22,588 bases of DNA from Chara braunii (taxonomy: Eukaryota; Streptophyta; Charophyceae; Charales; Characeae). The position numbers and the translations under genes were made by a program. The notes below the pieces were generated by a model. The model had not been told where the DNA came from. It ran no database searches and saw only the letters and a program-made list of their open reading frames with translations. Below are positions 10,210 to 19,906 of the stretch, in pieces; within the stretch, counting starts at the first letter, position 1, and each line of letters opens with the position of its first letter. The stretch spans positions 1,428,719-1,451,306 of the forward strand of contig BFEA01000359.1 in the NCBI GenBank assembly GCA_003427395.1. Direction: 5' to 3'.

Positions 10210-11002
10210 CTACTCAATGACTTCGATCCAACGCTTGAGAGCGTCAGAGAGTACCGACTGCGTTCTCATCCATCTCAGGGTCTGATGATCAGTCCTGAGG
10301 ATGAAGAACCTCCCAAGGAGGTAGTGCCTCCAATGGGTCAGAGCCTTGTAAACCGCATAGAGATCCTTCTCATAGGTGGACTTAGCCAACTTCTGAGACG
10401 ACATTTTCTTGGACATGTACTCAACTAGCCTCAACTTTTTCCCCTCCTGTTGTGCAAGTACGGNGCCTATNCCATATTGGCTAGCATCCGTAGTCACTAT
10501 AAATGGCTTGTCAGGATCAGGAAGTTTCAAGACTTCATAATGCGTCAACGCATGTTTCAGGTGTCTGAAAGCAGCCTCGCATCTCTCAGTCAACTCCCAC
10601 GGGGTGTCAAGGCGGGTCAGATCAGTCAAAAGGGCGGCAACTATGCTATAGTTCTCCATGAAGTTGCGATAGTAGCCGGTCATCGCTAAGAAAGATCTCA
10701 TCTCAGTCACAGACTGAGATCGTGGCCAGTCACGAATGCTGGCCACCTTCGCGCCATCGGGCTTCAACCCTTCCGCGGAAATCTCATGACCCAAGTACAA
10801 GACACGGGTGCGGCCAAACTCGCACTTCTCACCGTTGATCTTGAACTTGTGCTGTCGCAGGAGACTGAGGACTTTGTCCAAATGTGCAACGTGCTCCTCG
10901 ACAGTCTTACTCAAAATAAGTATGTCATCGAGGTACACGATGACAAACTTATCCAAGTAGTCATGGAATATCCGGTTCATTGCGTGCTGAAAGGTGCCAG
11001 GA
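10210..11002 (-). pseudogene. pol: Element B pol, middle part: C-terminal RT and RNase H
   Basis: Reads [14 protein letters not shown] then VIVYLDDILIL, the RT active-site YLDD, followed by the thumb/connection (LGHEISAEGLKPD, FLAMTGYYRNF) and RNase H (TTDASQY, MSKKMSSQKLAKSTYEK, LRTDHQTLRWM). Two Ns (10464, 10471) fall in the RNase H first-Asp block GIGAVL. It ends in TAG at 10210-10212. Upstream, the frame is lost by an apparent 5-base deletion near 11003: the DNA runs from FSLC straight into APGTFQ out of frame, between TGC words that suggest a slippage of TGCAATGC to TGC. Confidence 0.9.
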
Positions 11003-11451
11003 GCAAAGGCTGAAAGGCATCACCAGAAACTCGTACAGACCGTACCTGGTCTGAAAGGCGGTTTTGTGTTGATCCTCGGGCCGGATTGCTATCTGATGGT
11101 ACTCGGACGTCAGATCTATTTTACTGAAGTACCGACACCCTTGCACTCTATCTAGCAAATCGTCGATGCGCGGTAGGGGCTCTCTGTTCTTAACAATGAT
11201 GGCATTGAGGCCCCTATAGTCAATGCACATCCTAAGTGTGCCCTCCTTCTTCTTAGGTACGAATAGTACTAGAGACCCATAGGGAGAGACACTCGGCCGG
11301 ATCCAACCCTTCTCTACGAGTTCCTTGAGTTGTCGGCGAAGCTCATCGAGCTCGCCTGGAGACATCCGATAGATCCTACCCTTCGGGATGCTAGACCCTG
11401 GGATAATCTCTATCGCGTGGACGCCCTCCCTCTCTACATACTCCCTCTATC
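11003..11451 (-). pseudogene. pol: Element B pol: N-terminal reverse transcriptase
   Basis: It opens with [20 protein letters not shown], then [66 protein letters not shown] and [15 protein letters not shown] with the first catalytic Asp, and FLVMPF. This part is in the same frame as the protease, but a short stretch between about 11560 and 11445 (YYKQNQEEGMHLVYVTAAGE) is read in another frame, so two compensating indels are implied. Confidence 0.88.
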
Positions 11452-11494
11452 TCCGGCGGCATTTTCACCGGCTCGCCTGCAGCAGTGACATAAA

Positions 11495-12213
11495 CTAGAT
11501 GCATACCTTCCTCCTGATTTTGCTTATAATAGTTGTAGAACGGCCGGCACACATGCACCCGTGGGACTCAATCAGACTACTAGCTTTGAACTTTCGCAAT
11601 CTGGCGGTCCCTCCACCTCGCAAAGTGTGTGTGACCACTTTTTGGTCCCAGTCAAACTGGGGCTGTGCCACAGAGAGGTAGTACATACCTAACAACATGT
11701 CCATGGGGAGTTCATCACTCACTAGGAACGAGACGTGATGTCTCAATTCCCCTCCCACGTATGGGAAACAACACTCCACATCTTGATTGTAGTCGTTGAC
11801 TACCATGCGCTGTTTGTTGGCACAGGTCGACTCCACAGGTCGACTCAGGCGCTGCACTTGCCCCTGTAAGCGCAGCCTCTCAACGCACGCACGACTAATA
11901 AAGTTCCTAGTCGAGCACGTGTCATAATAAGCCCCGGCCTTGCGGCCGCCAATGACCACCTCGCTGACGAACACCTCACCCTTCGGGGCTTTGACTAGGG
12001 TCGTCCAAGAAGCTAGCGGGTCTGATATAGACCACTCCTCCTCTAGCTCCTCTAAGGACTCAAACACATTCATCAAACAGAGGCTCGATGGGTCTGAATG
12101 TGCTTGCGGGACGACGCTGGAGTCAATAGCTTGGGCCATCTCTCGAGATGGTGAGGGTGTGTCCACCACCTCGACCCTAGCAGGAACAACTACTAGTCCT
12201 ACTGGCCCGATGT
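11495..12213 (-). pseudogene. pol: Element B pol: protease region, entered by -1 frameshift
   Basis: The frame is open from the putative frameshift point (12214) with no stop until 11495. It has an acidic linker, then the retropepsin motif AYYDTCSTRNFIS, where the usual D-T-G is D-T-C, and LLGMYYL in place of LLGMDWL. The catalytic Asp is kept but the Gly that follows Thr is Cys, so activity is doubtful unless this is a family trait. An ATG at 12169 exists, but a frame open upstream to the slippery heptamer makes a Gag-Pol fusion the better model. Confidence 0.8.
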
Positions 12214-12220
12214 GTTTCCC
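12179..12220 (-). promoter_or_regulatory. Putative -1 programmed ribosomal frameshift site, element B gag-pol junction
   Basis: On the minus strand GGGAAAC (12220 down to 12214) is in gag register as G GGA AAC, 12 bases before the gag stop TAG (12201-12199). After a one-base backward slip the next codons are CAC ATC GGG CCA GTA GGA, which continue open into the protease. Ten bases after the heptamer, AGTAGGA (12203-12197) can pair with TCCTGCT (12185-12179), seven pairs with one G-U, around an 11-nt loop. G GGA AAC is a known retroviral slippery sequence. Function here is inferred. Confidence 0.7.
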
Positions 12221-14154
12221 GGAGCACTGCCTGAAGTACTCCCAACATTGCTACCAACGGAAGCGGAGGATCCTACCGCCTGCCCCATCGTAGGCGGGAT
12301 CTTTTCGGTCACCTTCTTGTTGCGGCACTTGTATTGGCTATGGCAATATTGACCACAACGAATACAGGCCTGCCGTGAATACCGATCTCTCCACACGTCC
12401 TCTGTGAGACCCACTTTCTCCCATGGAGGAGCATTGGGGTCAACTTGACTCCTTGATCGGGAGCCTCCGCCGCGTCTACCAGTCGCCTTACCTTTTTGAG
12501 CTACAACAGCTACTACCCCACCCCCTGAAGCTTCTACGCTGCCTGCCTCTGCACCTACTCCTTCCTGGAAATTGTCGTCTAGCTCGATGGTTGAACCATC
12601 GTTATCGACAAACATAATGCGCCCCTTTGTCTTCCAGTTAGGAGGCATTGTCTTCCTCCTTCCGTCTGTAGTGCGTGCCTCTCCATGCCCTATCTTTGCC
12701 TCATGGTCTAGGGCCTTCTTGCTAAACGAAGGAAAGTTGTGCATATTGATGTTGGCCTCACCTGCCAACTGGTTCTTGAGAGGCAAAGAGAAGCATCTCA
12801 GGTAGGAGGTGAGTAGAACCTGGGGGTCATAGCGCACCCCTGGGACACAGATCAGACGCTCAACAGCGTCGGTGGCTTCCCTTACTGACTTGAACTGCCG
12901 CGTGTGCAGTGTCAGGATCGCGTCAGTGGCCCTTTGGGCCTCCTGAGGATCATGCAACTTTCCTCCACCAGCTTAAGGAAGTCATCCAATTTCTGGGTGA
13001 CTCCCAAGCGCGGAAGTCAAGACCATACCCCTGGAGCTGCACTAAACCACTCAACCATCTTGCTGCACTACCCTCCAGGTAGGAGGCAGCCACAAGCACT
13101 TCTTTGTTCGGCAAGGTAAGTTTACACCTAACATAGACTGGCACTGCCCTCAACCATGTGTCGAGGTCTTCGCCTCCCTTGTCCCCTGTGAAAGGTTTGG
13201 GAGCGGCGATGGCCGTCTTCGGAACCCACTGTGTTTGTCCCGGTCCCTGCATCACTCCGGTCTGTGGACCCGGTGACACAGGTTGATGTGCTAGCTGTTG
13301 GGGCTGTGTACCCTGTGGCTGTACAGACTGCGAGATAGCAGGCTGCGTGGTAACCGCAACCTGCAACGGAGATTGGGTGAACATAGTCTGCACAGGAACC
13401 TGCAAACTAGTCCCTGTTGATACCCCTCCTGAGAGCGGCATGCCCATGGAAACGATCGCAACCGATGATGGGGCTACATATGGGGATACCCCAGTCACCG
13501 GTGGGACAAAAGGAGGAGGCTGTACAACGGGGCCAGGCACCAGGCCCGGACATTGGCGACGTTGCCTGCGCTCGCCCAACCAACAGGGCCAGACTTTGCT
13601 GAATATCCTGAAGGATGGTTGTCTGATGGTCCTGCATCTAGCAGGACGGACGGTATGATCCTCACGTCATCAGTCATGTGCGTCAAGTCCATCTCCTCTA
13701 ACTCACTAACGTCCGCTTGTCTCCGCTGCATCCTGGCTCTTCTTCTAATCATCCTTTCTTTCTCCGCTTTGATCTCTCCTAATGCCTTCTGTAACTGTGC
13801 CTCCTGCAAAACTGCTTGTTGTATGGCGATCTCGTCGGAGGTCAACACTATTGGTTGGCTTGCCATTACGCCAGTGGACTGACTTTGGGTTTGCGCGACT
13901 GTTGACCCGACAGATCCTAAACTACCAGCCTAAGTCTGCTGCGCAGAAGTAGCCATAGCTTCTGAAGCTGCGGCTTCACTCACAAGTGCCCGGCTAGCCT
14001 CTGCTGCTCTAGCCCTCCTCTGCTGCTGCAACCTCTCTCTACGCTGGCGGAATAGGTACCTGTCACCCTCTGGACCTAATGCCAAATGGGCTAGTGGGCG
14101 CCTTGCCGATCGCAAGATCCGGTCGTCCTCTCTAGTGTCCTCCTTGTCGCTCAT
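12199..14154 (-). pseudogene. gag: Element B gag, broken
   Basis: It starts at ATG 14154 (MSDKEDTREDD), with an Arg/Gln/Glu-rich N-terminus likely to be helical or coiled coil. The same frame continues past TAG at 13930-13932. Frame changes near 13640 and 13560 lead into a Pro/Gln/Val-rich linker and the capsid domain (PKPFTGDKGGEDLDTWLRAV, ASYLEGSAARWL). Two more changes at about 13010 and 12960 lead to PQEAQRATDAIL and FKSVREATDAVERL. The nucleocapsid part has a Gly/Arg/Ser-rich basic stretch and a canonical knuckle CIRCGQYCHSQYKC (C-X2-C-X4-H-X4-C). It ends with TAG at 12199-12201. At least four indels and one stop make it a pseudogene. Confidence 0.85.
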
Positions 14155-15397
14155 AAGCTACAGCACTGTACACAAGCTGCACTAATGCACTCTGGGTGCC
14201 TACCGCAGTATGGTGCACAGACCAATTTATTGGTGGCTATTTTGGAGTAGATACATTTGGGGTCAACAGGTAAGTCAGATTCCTACAAACGAAACTATTT
14301 TTAGTTTGACTAGTCCACAAACAGAAGCATAAGGAACATGTAACAGTTCTAACTAATGTTGTCTATCAGATGTCAATGGTTGTACACCTAACTAATCAAA
14401 ACACAAAAATAGAATCATTTGTGTGGATAGGACAGTATGGAATTTGTCTCGAACTTATCACCTGAAATCTACCCCTCCCATAGTTCCCCTGAGTATCACT
14501 TGACGTCAGTGTCCCTAAGCAATCTGGAGAGTGTCACATGTCTAAAGGTGTGTGTTCGGCCCACCCCTGTGCCCCGAGTATCTGCTGAGCTGGCCAGCCC
14601 TGCACTGGATTATCCTCGCGTGCAACGAGCCTTACAATCATTGGCTGATCCAGAGGCAATTTAACGTCCGCCCCCAAGTGACTCCAGGAATTATTTTACG
14701 TCGCAGCCGGACGACGATCACAACCAATGATTCCCCTTCCGGTGCTTATTTAAAGACGCCCGGTCTCGTCTCCCATACGGCTGGCCTGCCCTTCAATACG
14801 CATCTAACAGCGCAGCAAGCCAAACAAAGGACAAGCAGCAAAGCATGCGTGCTCTACTCCCGGTGGGTTGGCATGGTGACCGTGACCCAGTGCTTCATCC
14901 AAGGCCCTTCAGAAAGCTCCGCCCATCTTCTCCCAGATGCTCCACGTGAACATTGCCGACTCTCAAGGTTGAGTGCACTCGACACCTCACAATGAGAAGA
15001 CTCTCAAGAAGGAACACACAACCTCACGGTAAGAAGTGTCGAAGAGGGTAGATAAGGTTAAGAGCAACGTACCTCGAATAGCTGCCCCCAACCACAGAGA
15101 TAATCTCACCAGATGATCTGATGGTGATTGCGATGACCAGTCACTGCATCGGCACAACCATCATTGTCTTGTCGTTCCACCTCAGCATCAATCAACCATT
15201 AGATAGTTCTCATCACACTGTCCAACACCCACATTACACCACGTAGCCTTCTTGGCGATCCCCTCACCTCCTGGGTCGCCAATCACTTCTCTCCACCCTC
15301 CTCACTACACACCACTTACGACCAAACTCGCCAAGCAGACCGCATGTATGTACCGTACCAGGCAGAAGACAAGTGCCAGATGAGCGCAATCGTACCA
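14155..15397 (-). other. Element B untranslated leader
   Basis: About 1.24 kb between primer site and gag start, with no conserved coding frame. The only structure I can support is the hairpin at 15252-15282. Confidence 0.6.
15252..15282 (-). promoter_or_regulatory. Leader hairpin of element B
   Basis: TTGGCGATCC (15252-15261) and GGGTCGCCAA (15273-15282) form ten pairs, one of them G-T, around an 11-nt loop, about 115 bases downstream of the primer site on the element's strand. The core GGCGA/TCGCC is the same as in the leader hairpin of A. Confidence 0.45.
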
Positions 15398-15411
15398 CAG
15401 CTCCGATACCA
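15398..15411 (-). other. Primer binding site of element B
   Basis: On the minus strand TGGTATCGGAGCTG starts three bases after the 5' LTR end. It has the same one-base variant of the initiator-Met site as element A. Confidence 0.82.
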
Positions 15412-15414
15412 AAT

Positions 15415-16336
15415 TGTAAGGAAGATGAGCAATAGCGAACTTCAGCAATCAAACAGCATCATACATATGAGACCAAATAGTCGTGACCTCGAACCAACAG
15501 TAGAATTGCATCACGAGTTTCACCAAATAAGAGCACACCAAGAGTTCATAATTGACAATGCTGAAATAGTCCCATCATCATCATCAATGAAGAACCAATG
15601 TTGATATCCTATCTGGCGCTCAGCGCCCAGACTACATATGGCAGATCCTATCTAGCCTATACTACAACGCCGAAGTTGACGACAACAGCTCTCCCGAAGT
15701 ACGAGCAGATAGTGACCAATGCCGCACGCTTCCAGCACCAGGTATGTCTTTCGCCTCACTCACAACCTCGTTCCTCAACACAAAGATGCCACTCGCACCC
15801 AAGGACCACCCTGCGCCTCACCTAGCTTACAGCAGCGCAGCTGGGCTATGGCTGCCTGCTCCTTCCCTGCTCGCCCGTGAGCACGTAGGCGCCAGCCAGC
15901 AAATAGCGCAGCAACGCTTGCACAGCATGCAACCAACACCCGAATGAGCAATGTGGAGGCAGGCCATTTGCTATATCGAAGTGGCCTGCCTGTGTTCAGT
16001 CCCAGGAAGCTTCCAGTAGGCCCCGGTAGCCTGAGGCCCAGTACGAACGAGGACAGGCCCTTGGCCTGAGGTAGTTGCATGCACCCAACTGCCTTTGGCC
16101 TGTGTTTGGCCCAGTACCCGTATCCAGCCCAGGGCCTACTTTCAATACATTCACACAGGCGGCCCAAGGCCTGGGTTTTCTCAACCAACTGGCGCTGCGC
16201 AATTACCTGAATTTCCTTAGTTGCGTAGTGGCCGAAATAGGGCCTTGAGGGCCTCGTCGAGCCCGCCTTCACTTAGGACGGCCGACTTGCTTCCAAATGG
16301 GGGTCGAATGGGGCTCATAAAGGCAGTGGCCTCGCA
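15415..16336 (-). repeat. Element B 5' LTR
   Basis: 922 bp, TGCGAGG start on the minus strand at 16336 and TTACA end at 15415, next to the primer site. Mismatches to its partner are mostly transitions (7 of 8 in the stretch I compared). Confidence 0.92.
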
Positions 16337-16340
16337 CAAA
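16337..16340 (+). other. Right target duplication of element B (CAAA)
   Basis: Copy of 7527-7530. It shows that B inserted as a unit and that both outer ends are intact. Confidence 0.75.
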
Positions 16341-18700
16341 TATCTTTAGGCCTTACCTGGACAAGTTCATTGTTGTCTACCTAGATGATATTCTGGTATT
16401 CAGCCGAACTACCAAGGAGCATGCGGAGCATCTGGCTCTGGTTCTTCAGTCGTTACGTGACAGCCAGTATAAGGTCAACAGAGAGAAGTCCTCTTTTGGA
16501 ATTCCCTCTGTCATCTATCTGGGTCATGTAATCTCTGGAGATGGGACGACCCCTGAAGCAACCAAAATTGTTGCTATTCAGGAGTGGCCCCAACAACAGA
16601 CAGTGAGGGATGTCAGGTCCTTCATGGGTTTGGTTTCGTGCTACAGGAAGTTTGTTAGGAACTTTTCTGCAGTGACCGCACCCCTGACTAACCTAACAAA
16701 GAAAGACACTCCTTTTCTTTGGTCCCTCCGCTGCCAGTTGGCCTTCACACGACTCGAGAAGGCTTTGACTCGTGCACAAGTGCTGAAGTTGTCTGACCCC
16801 ACTTTGCCATTTATCTTGACCACTGACGCCAGTCAGTATGGCATTGGAGCAGTTCTTAAGCAAGATGATGGGAATGGTCTACGGCCTGTAGAGTTCATGA
16901 GCAAGAAGTTCAAGACATAGAAGCTTCAAGACTCTACCTACAAGAAAGAGTTGTATGCTCTTGTCTGTGCACTAAAGCATTGGAAGCACTTTCTCCTGGG
17001 AAGGCACTTCAAGATCTTTTCTTATCATTCCACGCTACAGTGGATGAAGTCCCAGGGAGAGTTAAACGATAAACTAGCATGGTACATTCAGTTCATTCAC
17101 ATGTTCGACTTTGAACTGAAACATAAGAAGGGCTGCTACAACAAATTAGCGGACGCCCTCTCTCGTAGGCCTGACGCTTTTGCGCTGATCTCCTTTACTC
17201 ACTCCTTTGGAGAGGAGACTCGTCAGACCATTGCCCGTTTACTGCCTCAGGACCCGACTTATGGACCCATAGTCAGGAATCTGCAAGCAGATCCCAACTC
17301 TGAACCAGGCTATGACCTGAGTTCAGACTTGTTGTACACTTACAGCAGGGGTGAGGAGCACTTGTGCATTCCCCAGGACCAGCGACTGAGGACTCTGCTG
17401 ATGTCATGCAAGCGGCCATTTCCGGTTCCTAAAGTCATATGCAGCCCTGTCGCAGCGCTTCTTATGGAAGGAGATGCAGAGTGATTTGTTGCACTATATT
17501 GAAACCTGTGAGCTCTGCCAGAGAAGTAAGGTCCAACGTAGACCTCCTCTGGGACTGCTCAAACCCTTGCCCATACCTGATGGTCCTGCTGAATCTGTAT
17601 CTATAGATTTAACAGATCTAGGCAAGACCACCCCTCGTGGCATGCGTCAGGTAATGGTCTGTGTGGACAGGTTCTCTAAGTATGCAGAGTTCATCCCCTT
17701 GCCAGAAGAAGCTAGGGTCCCCGCTGTGAGAGCAGCATTTTCAGAGAGGTGGGTCACTCACCATGGACCGCCCACTTGTATAGTAAGTGATAGAGATCCA
17801 CGATTCTGCAACAATGAGTGGCAGTCCTACTGCAAGGACTACCTACACTCACAATTGGACATGACTTATGGCCGTCATCCTAAAGCCAATGGTCAGGTTG
17901 AAGTGATAAACCAAGTCTTGTTTCAGTTGCTGCGGCCTGTCATCTCTCCAGATCAACAGGACTGGGATCTCCACCTGGCTCGTGCACAACTTGTTTACAA
18001 TACCTCCATCCACTCTTCAACGGGGTTTAGTCCATATCGGTTGCACTGGGGGCGTGAGCCACGACAGCCTCTTGATGACATCATCAATAAGGCTAAGTCT
18101 GATCTGACCCCTGGCACTGCAGAGTTTACCAGACGCTACAAAGCCGATGTGGAAAGGACACGGGCAAACTTGTTCAAGGCTTAAAAGGCCATGATTGAAC
18201 AAGCTAATCGCCACCGACGTCCTTCCCCCATTCTTACTGGCGATTACATCTGGGTAGCCAGTTCAAAGTTGTCGAGGGAGGAGGATATCTCTCCCAAGCT
18301 GTTGCCACGATACCTGGGTCCGTGGCAGGTGTTAGATACAGTGGGCTCCGATCCTTTTGGCCCGTCGTACGTTATCGACGTCCCACTGCATCTACAGACC
18401 TATCCGGTCTTCCATGCATCCAAGTTGCTTCCTTTCATCCCAACTGATGCATTCCCAAACTGGCCCCCTTAGTTTGGTCCACCGATCCCCGACAAGGGAT
18501 ATGACATGGCGTCCATCGAGGACGAGTGGGGCACTGGCCCCGACCAACAGTATCTTGTAAAGTTCTGTTTCCAACCTCATACCGAGGATAGGTGGTTCAC
18601 CTGGAAAGAACTTCTCAAGACAACAAAGTTTGTAGTACTTCGTTACCAGCCGGCTCAGAAAGGGAACCTTCCTCGCCGATCTCCTCGTCTGCACCCCTAG
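16341..18700 (+). pseudogene. pol: Element A pol, 3' part: C-terminal RT, RNase H, integrase, chromodomain-like tail
   Basis: It resumes with IFRPYLDKF and VVYLDDILVF (YLDD at 16378-16389), then FMGLVSCYRKF, RNase H (TTDASQYGIGAVL; TAG at 16918 where element B has Gln) and LADALSRRPD. A small indel near 17398 shifts the frame inside the integrase zinc module (CHASGHF, then CELC). The core follows with Asp in SIDLTDLG, Asp in IVSDRDPRF and Glu in HPKANGQVEV. The last spacing is 36 residues, one more than usual. TAA at 18182 (Gln in B), then FHASKLLPF, TAG at 18470 and a chromodomain-like end (YDMASIEDEW ... EDRWFTWKELL) up to the TAG at 18698. Confidence 0.9.
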
Positions 18701-18708
18701 CTCGGAGG

Positions 18709-18733
18709 TCCTCACTCCCCGAGAGGGTAAGCC
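18709..18733 (+). other. Polypurine-type tract of element A
   Basis: GAGAGGGTAAGCC abuts the TGCAAT start of the 3' LTR. It is short and imperfect, but the same context precedes the LTR of C at about 1520-1539. Confidence 0.45.
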
Positions 18734-19902
18734 TGCAATGACTTGCTGATTTCTGTTGTCGAGATCTGACTGCGAGGTTGTACAGTTGTGTCCTAGGGTA
18801 AGATTCGTAATTTTGTTTGTGTCAGGGACTAACTGTGAGCTCAGTCCGAGGGAAATTATGGAGGGACAGATCTGTAAATCTGGGAAAATTACACTCCCAG
18901 TAGTGCCACAAATTTCCTCTAGTACTCTCACTGCCTCTGGCAGTACCCGGCTATTCCTAGGACAGCAGGCCCAGCGGGCCTTGGGCTGTAGCAACGTTCT
19001 CACGCCGTATAGCTGGATAGGGTCCAGGACTCAAGGCCGAACAAACCAAACTGAAACAGTACCGGTCCCAATAGGTCTACGTCTAGCGTAGGCTAGTTTA
19101 ATAATAGGACTGAGCCGGTAGTTTGGGGGACTTTTGGGCTGTTCATTTTCATGACACGGCGTTTGGAGCCAAGGAAGTTTGGTGCAGGCGATGGTCTGCA
19201 GGCTGCATCCTGAAACCCTCGCCATGGTGTGGCAGCCGTAGCCAGCCTTTTGGAGGTTGCCATAGCTGGGGCATCCTCAAAGCATCTACCCCTGAGGGTA
19301 TCTGCGTCTGGCGGGGCTATGTTGAGGCTCTTCATTGAGTATTCGTGGGTTGACCACTATCGCCCATCTCCCCTCTGGAGTTGTCAGGGCTTCGTCAGTG
19401 GTGTGGCAGCCATAGCTGCCAGCTTCTTCGTCAGAGTGTTCATCGGCGCTGAAGGCTTCGTAGCAGCACCTCTTCTCCATCTGGGCGGTTGGCGCTGGCC
19501 TCTGGGAGGCCATTAGTCATGATATGAAACTTCAAGCTCCGCCGGTTGCGCTACTAACTGGGTGTAGGGTAGAGAGTGGTGTGTGGAGTTCTGAGGGTGG
19601 CGAGATATTGAAACAAACTTTGTAACGATAATTGGTTTGAGTTGGCTCATCATCAGTGTGAATCCTATTGTTATCCTCGCAGGTGTCTTCTTGTGATTGG
19701 TTGTTGGGAGTTTCGTCAGAGAGTGAGAAACACTGTGTGTCCTCTCCACACCTGTGCATGGTTATGTTCTGCTGCCTATTCTCATTTATGTACAGTGTGT
19801 ACTATGTCTCCTCTCCCCTTCTTCTTATGCATGTATGGGCATGTATGAGACTGTCTGCGTGTGAGTGGCGGTGAAAATTGTCAGACAACCAAGTTCATAA
19901 CA
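18734..19902 (+). repeat. Element A 3' LTR
   Basis: 1169 bp, partner of 2061-3196. It differs by scattered substitutions and carries about 25-30 extra bases at about 19515-19544 (between GGCCATT and GTTGCGC) that are absent from the 5' LTR. It ends TTCATAACA at 19902, followed by the target duplication CTGC at 19903-19906. Confidence 0.92.
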
Positions 19903-19906
19903 CTGC

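Larger units (their letters stand above)
7531..16336 (-). mobile_element. Element B: Ty3/gypsy LTR retrotransposon with chromodomain-like tail, nested in the RT of A
   Basis: On the minus strand the element runs from 16336 to 7531: 5' LTR (16336-15415), primer site, leader, gag, pol, polypurine tract, 3' LTR (8540-7531). LTR ends are TGCGAGG and CCTTGCA or CCTTACA, and a CAAA duplication flanks it. I counted 8 mismatches over the first roughly 190 aligned bases of the two LTRs (about 4%), fewer than in A, which agrees with B being the younger insertion. Its proteins resemble A's in the same order but differ widely in sequence, so it is another family. Many frameshifts in gag and four stops plus indels in pol make it non-autonomous. 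Confidence 0.93.
2061..19902 (+). mobile_element. Element A: Ty3/gypsy LTR retrotransposon with chromodomain-like tail, split by element B
   Basis: Two LTRs in direct orientation (2061-3196 and 18734-19902) both start TGCAATGACTTG and end TTCATAACA. A primer site follows the left LTR, and a 4-bp target duplication CTGC flanks the whole. Gene order is gag, protease, RT, RNase H, integrase, chromodomain-like tail, which defines the Ty3/gypsy superfamily. Without the 8.8-kb B insertion and its second CAAA, A would be about 9.0 kb. I counted 17 mismatches in the first roughly 290 aligned LTR bases (about 6%), so A is not recent. It is non-autonomous: gag has four premature stops and at least one frameshift, pol has stops, frameshifts and an internal deletion, and the RT gene is split. 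Confidence 0.93.

Noticed and set aside
4956-18472. Nuclear genetic code with TAG/TAA as glutamine
   Set aside because: Several stops do not align with Gln, TGA stops also occur, and both elements carry frameshifts, so ordinary decay is simpler. Kept as a testable alternative in the findings.
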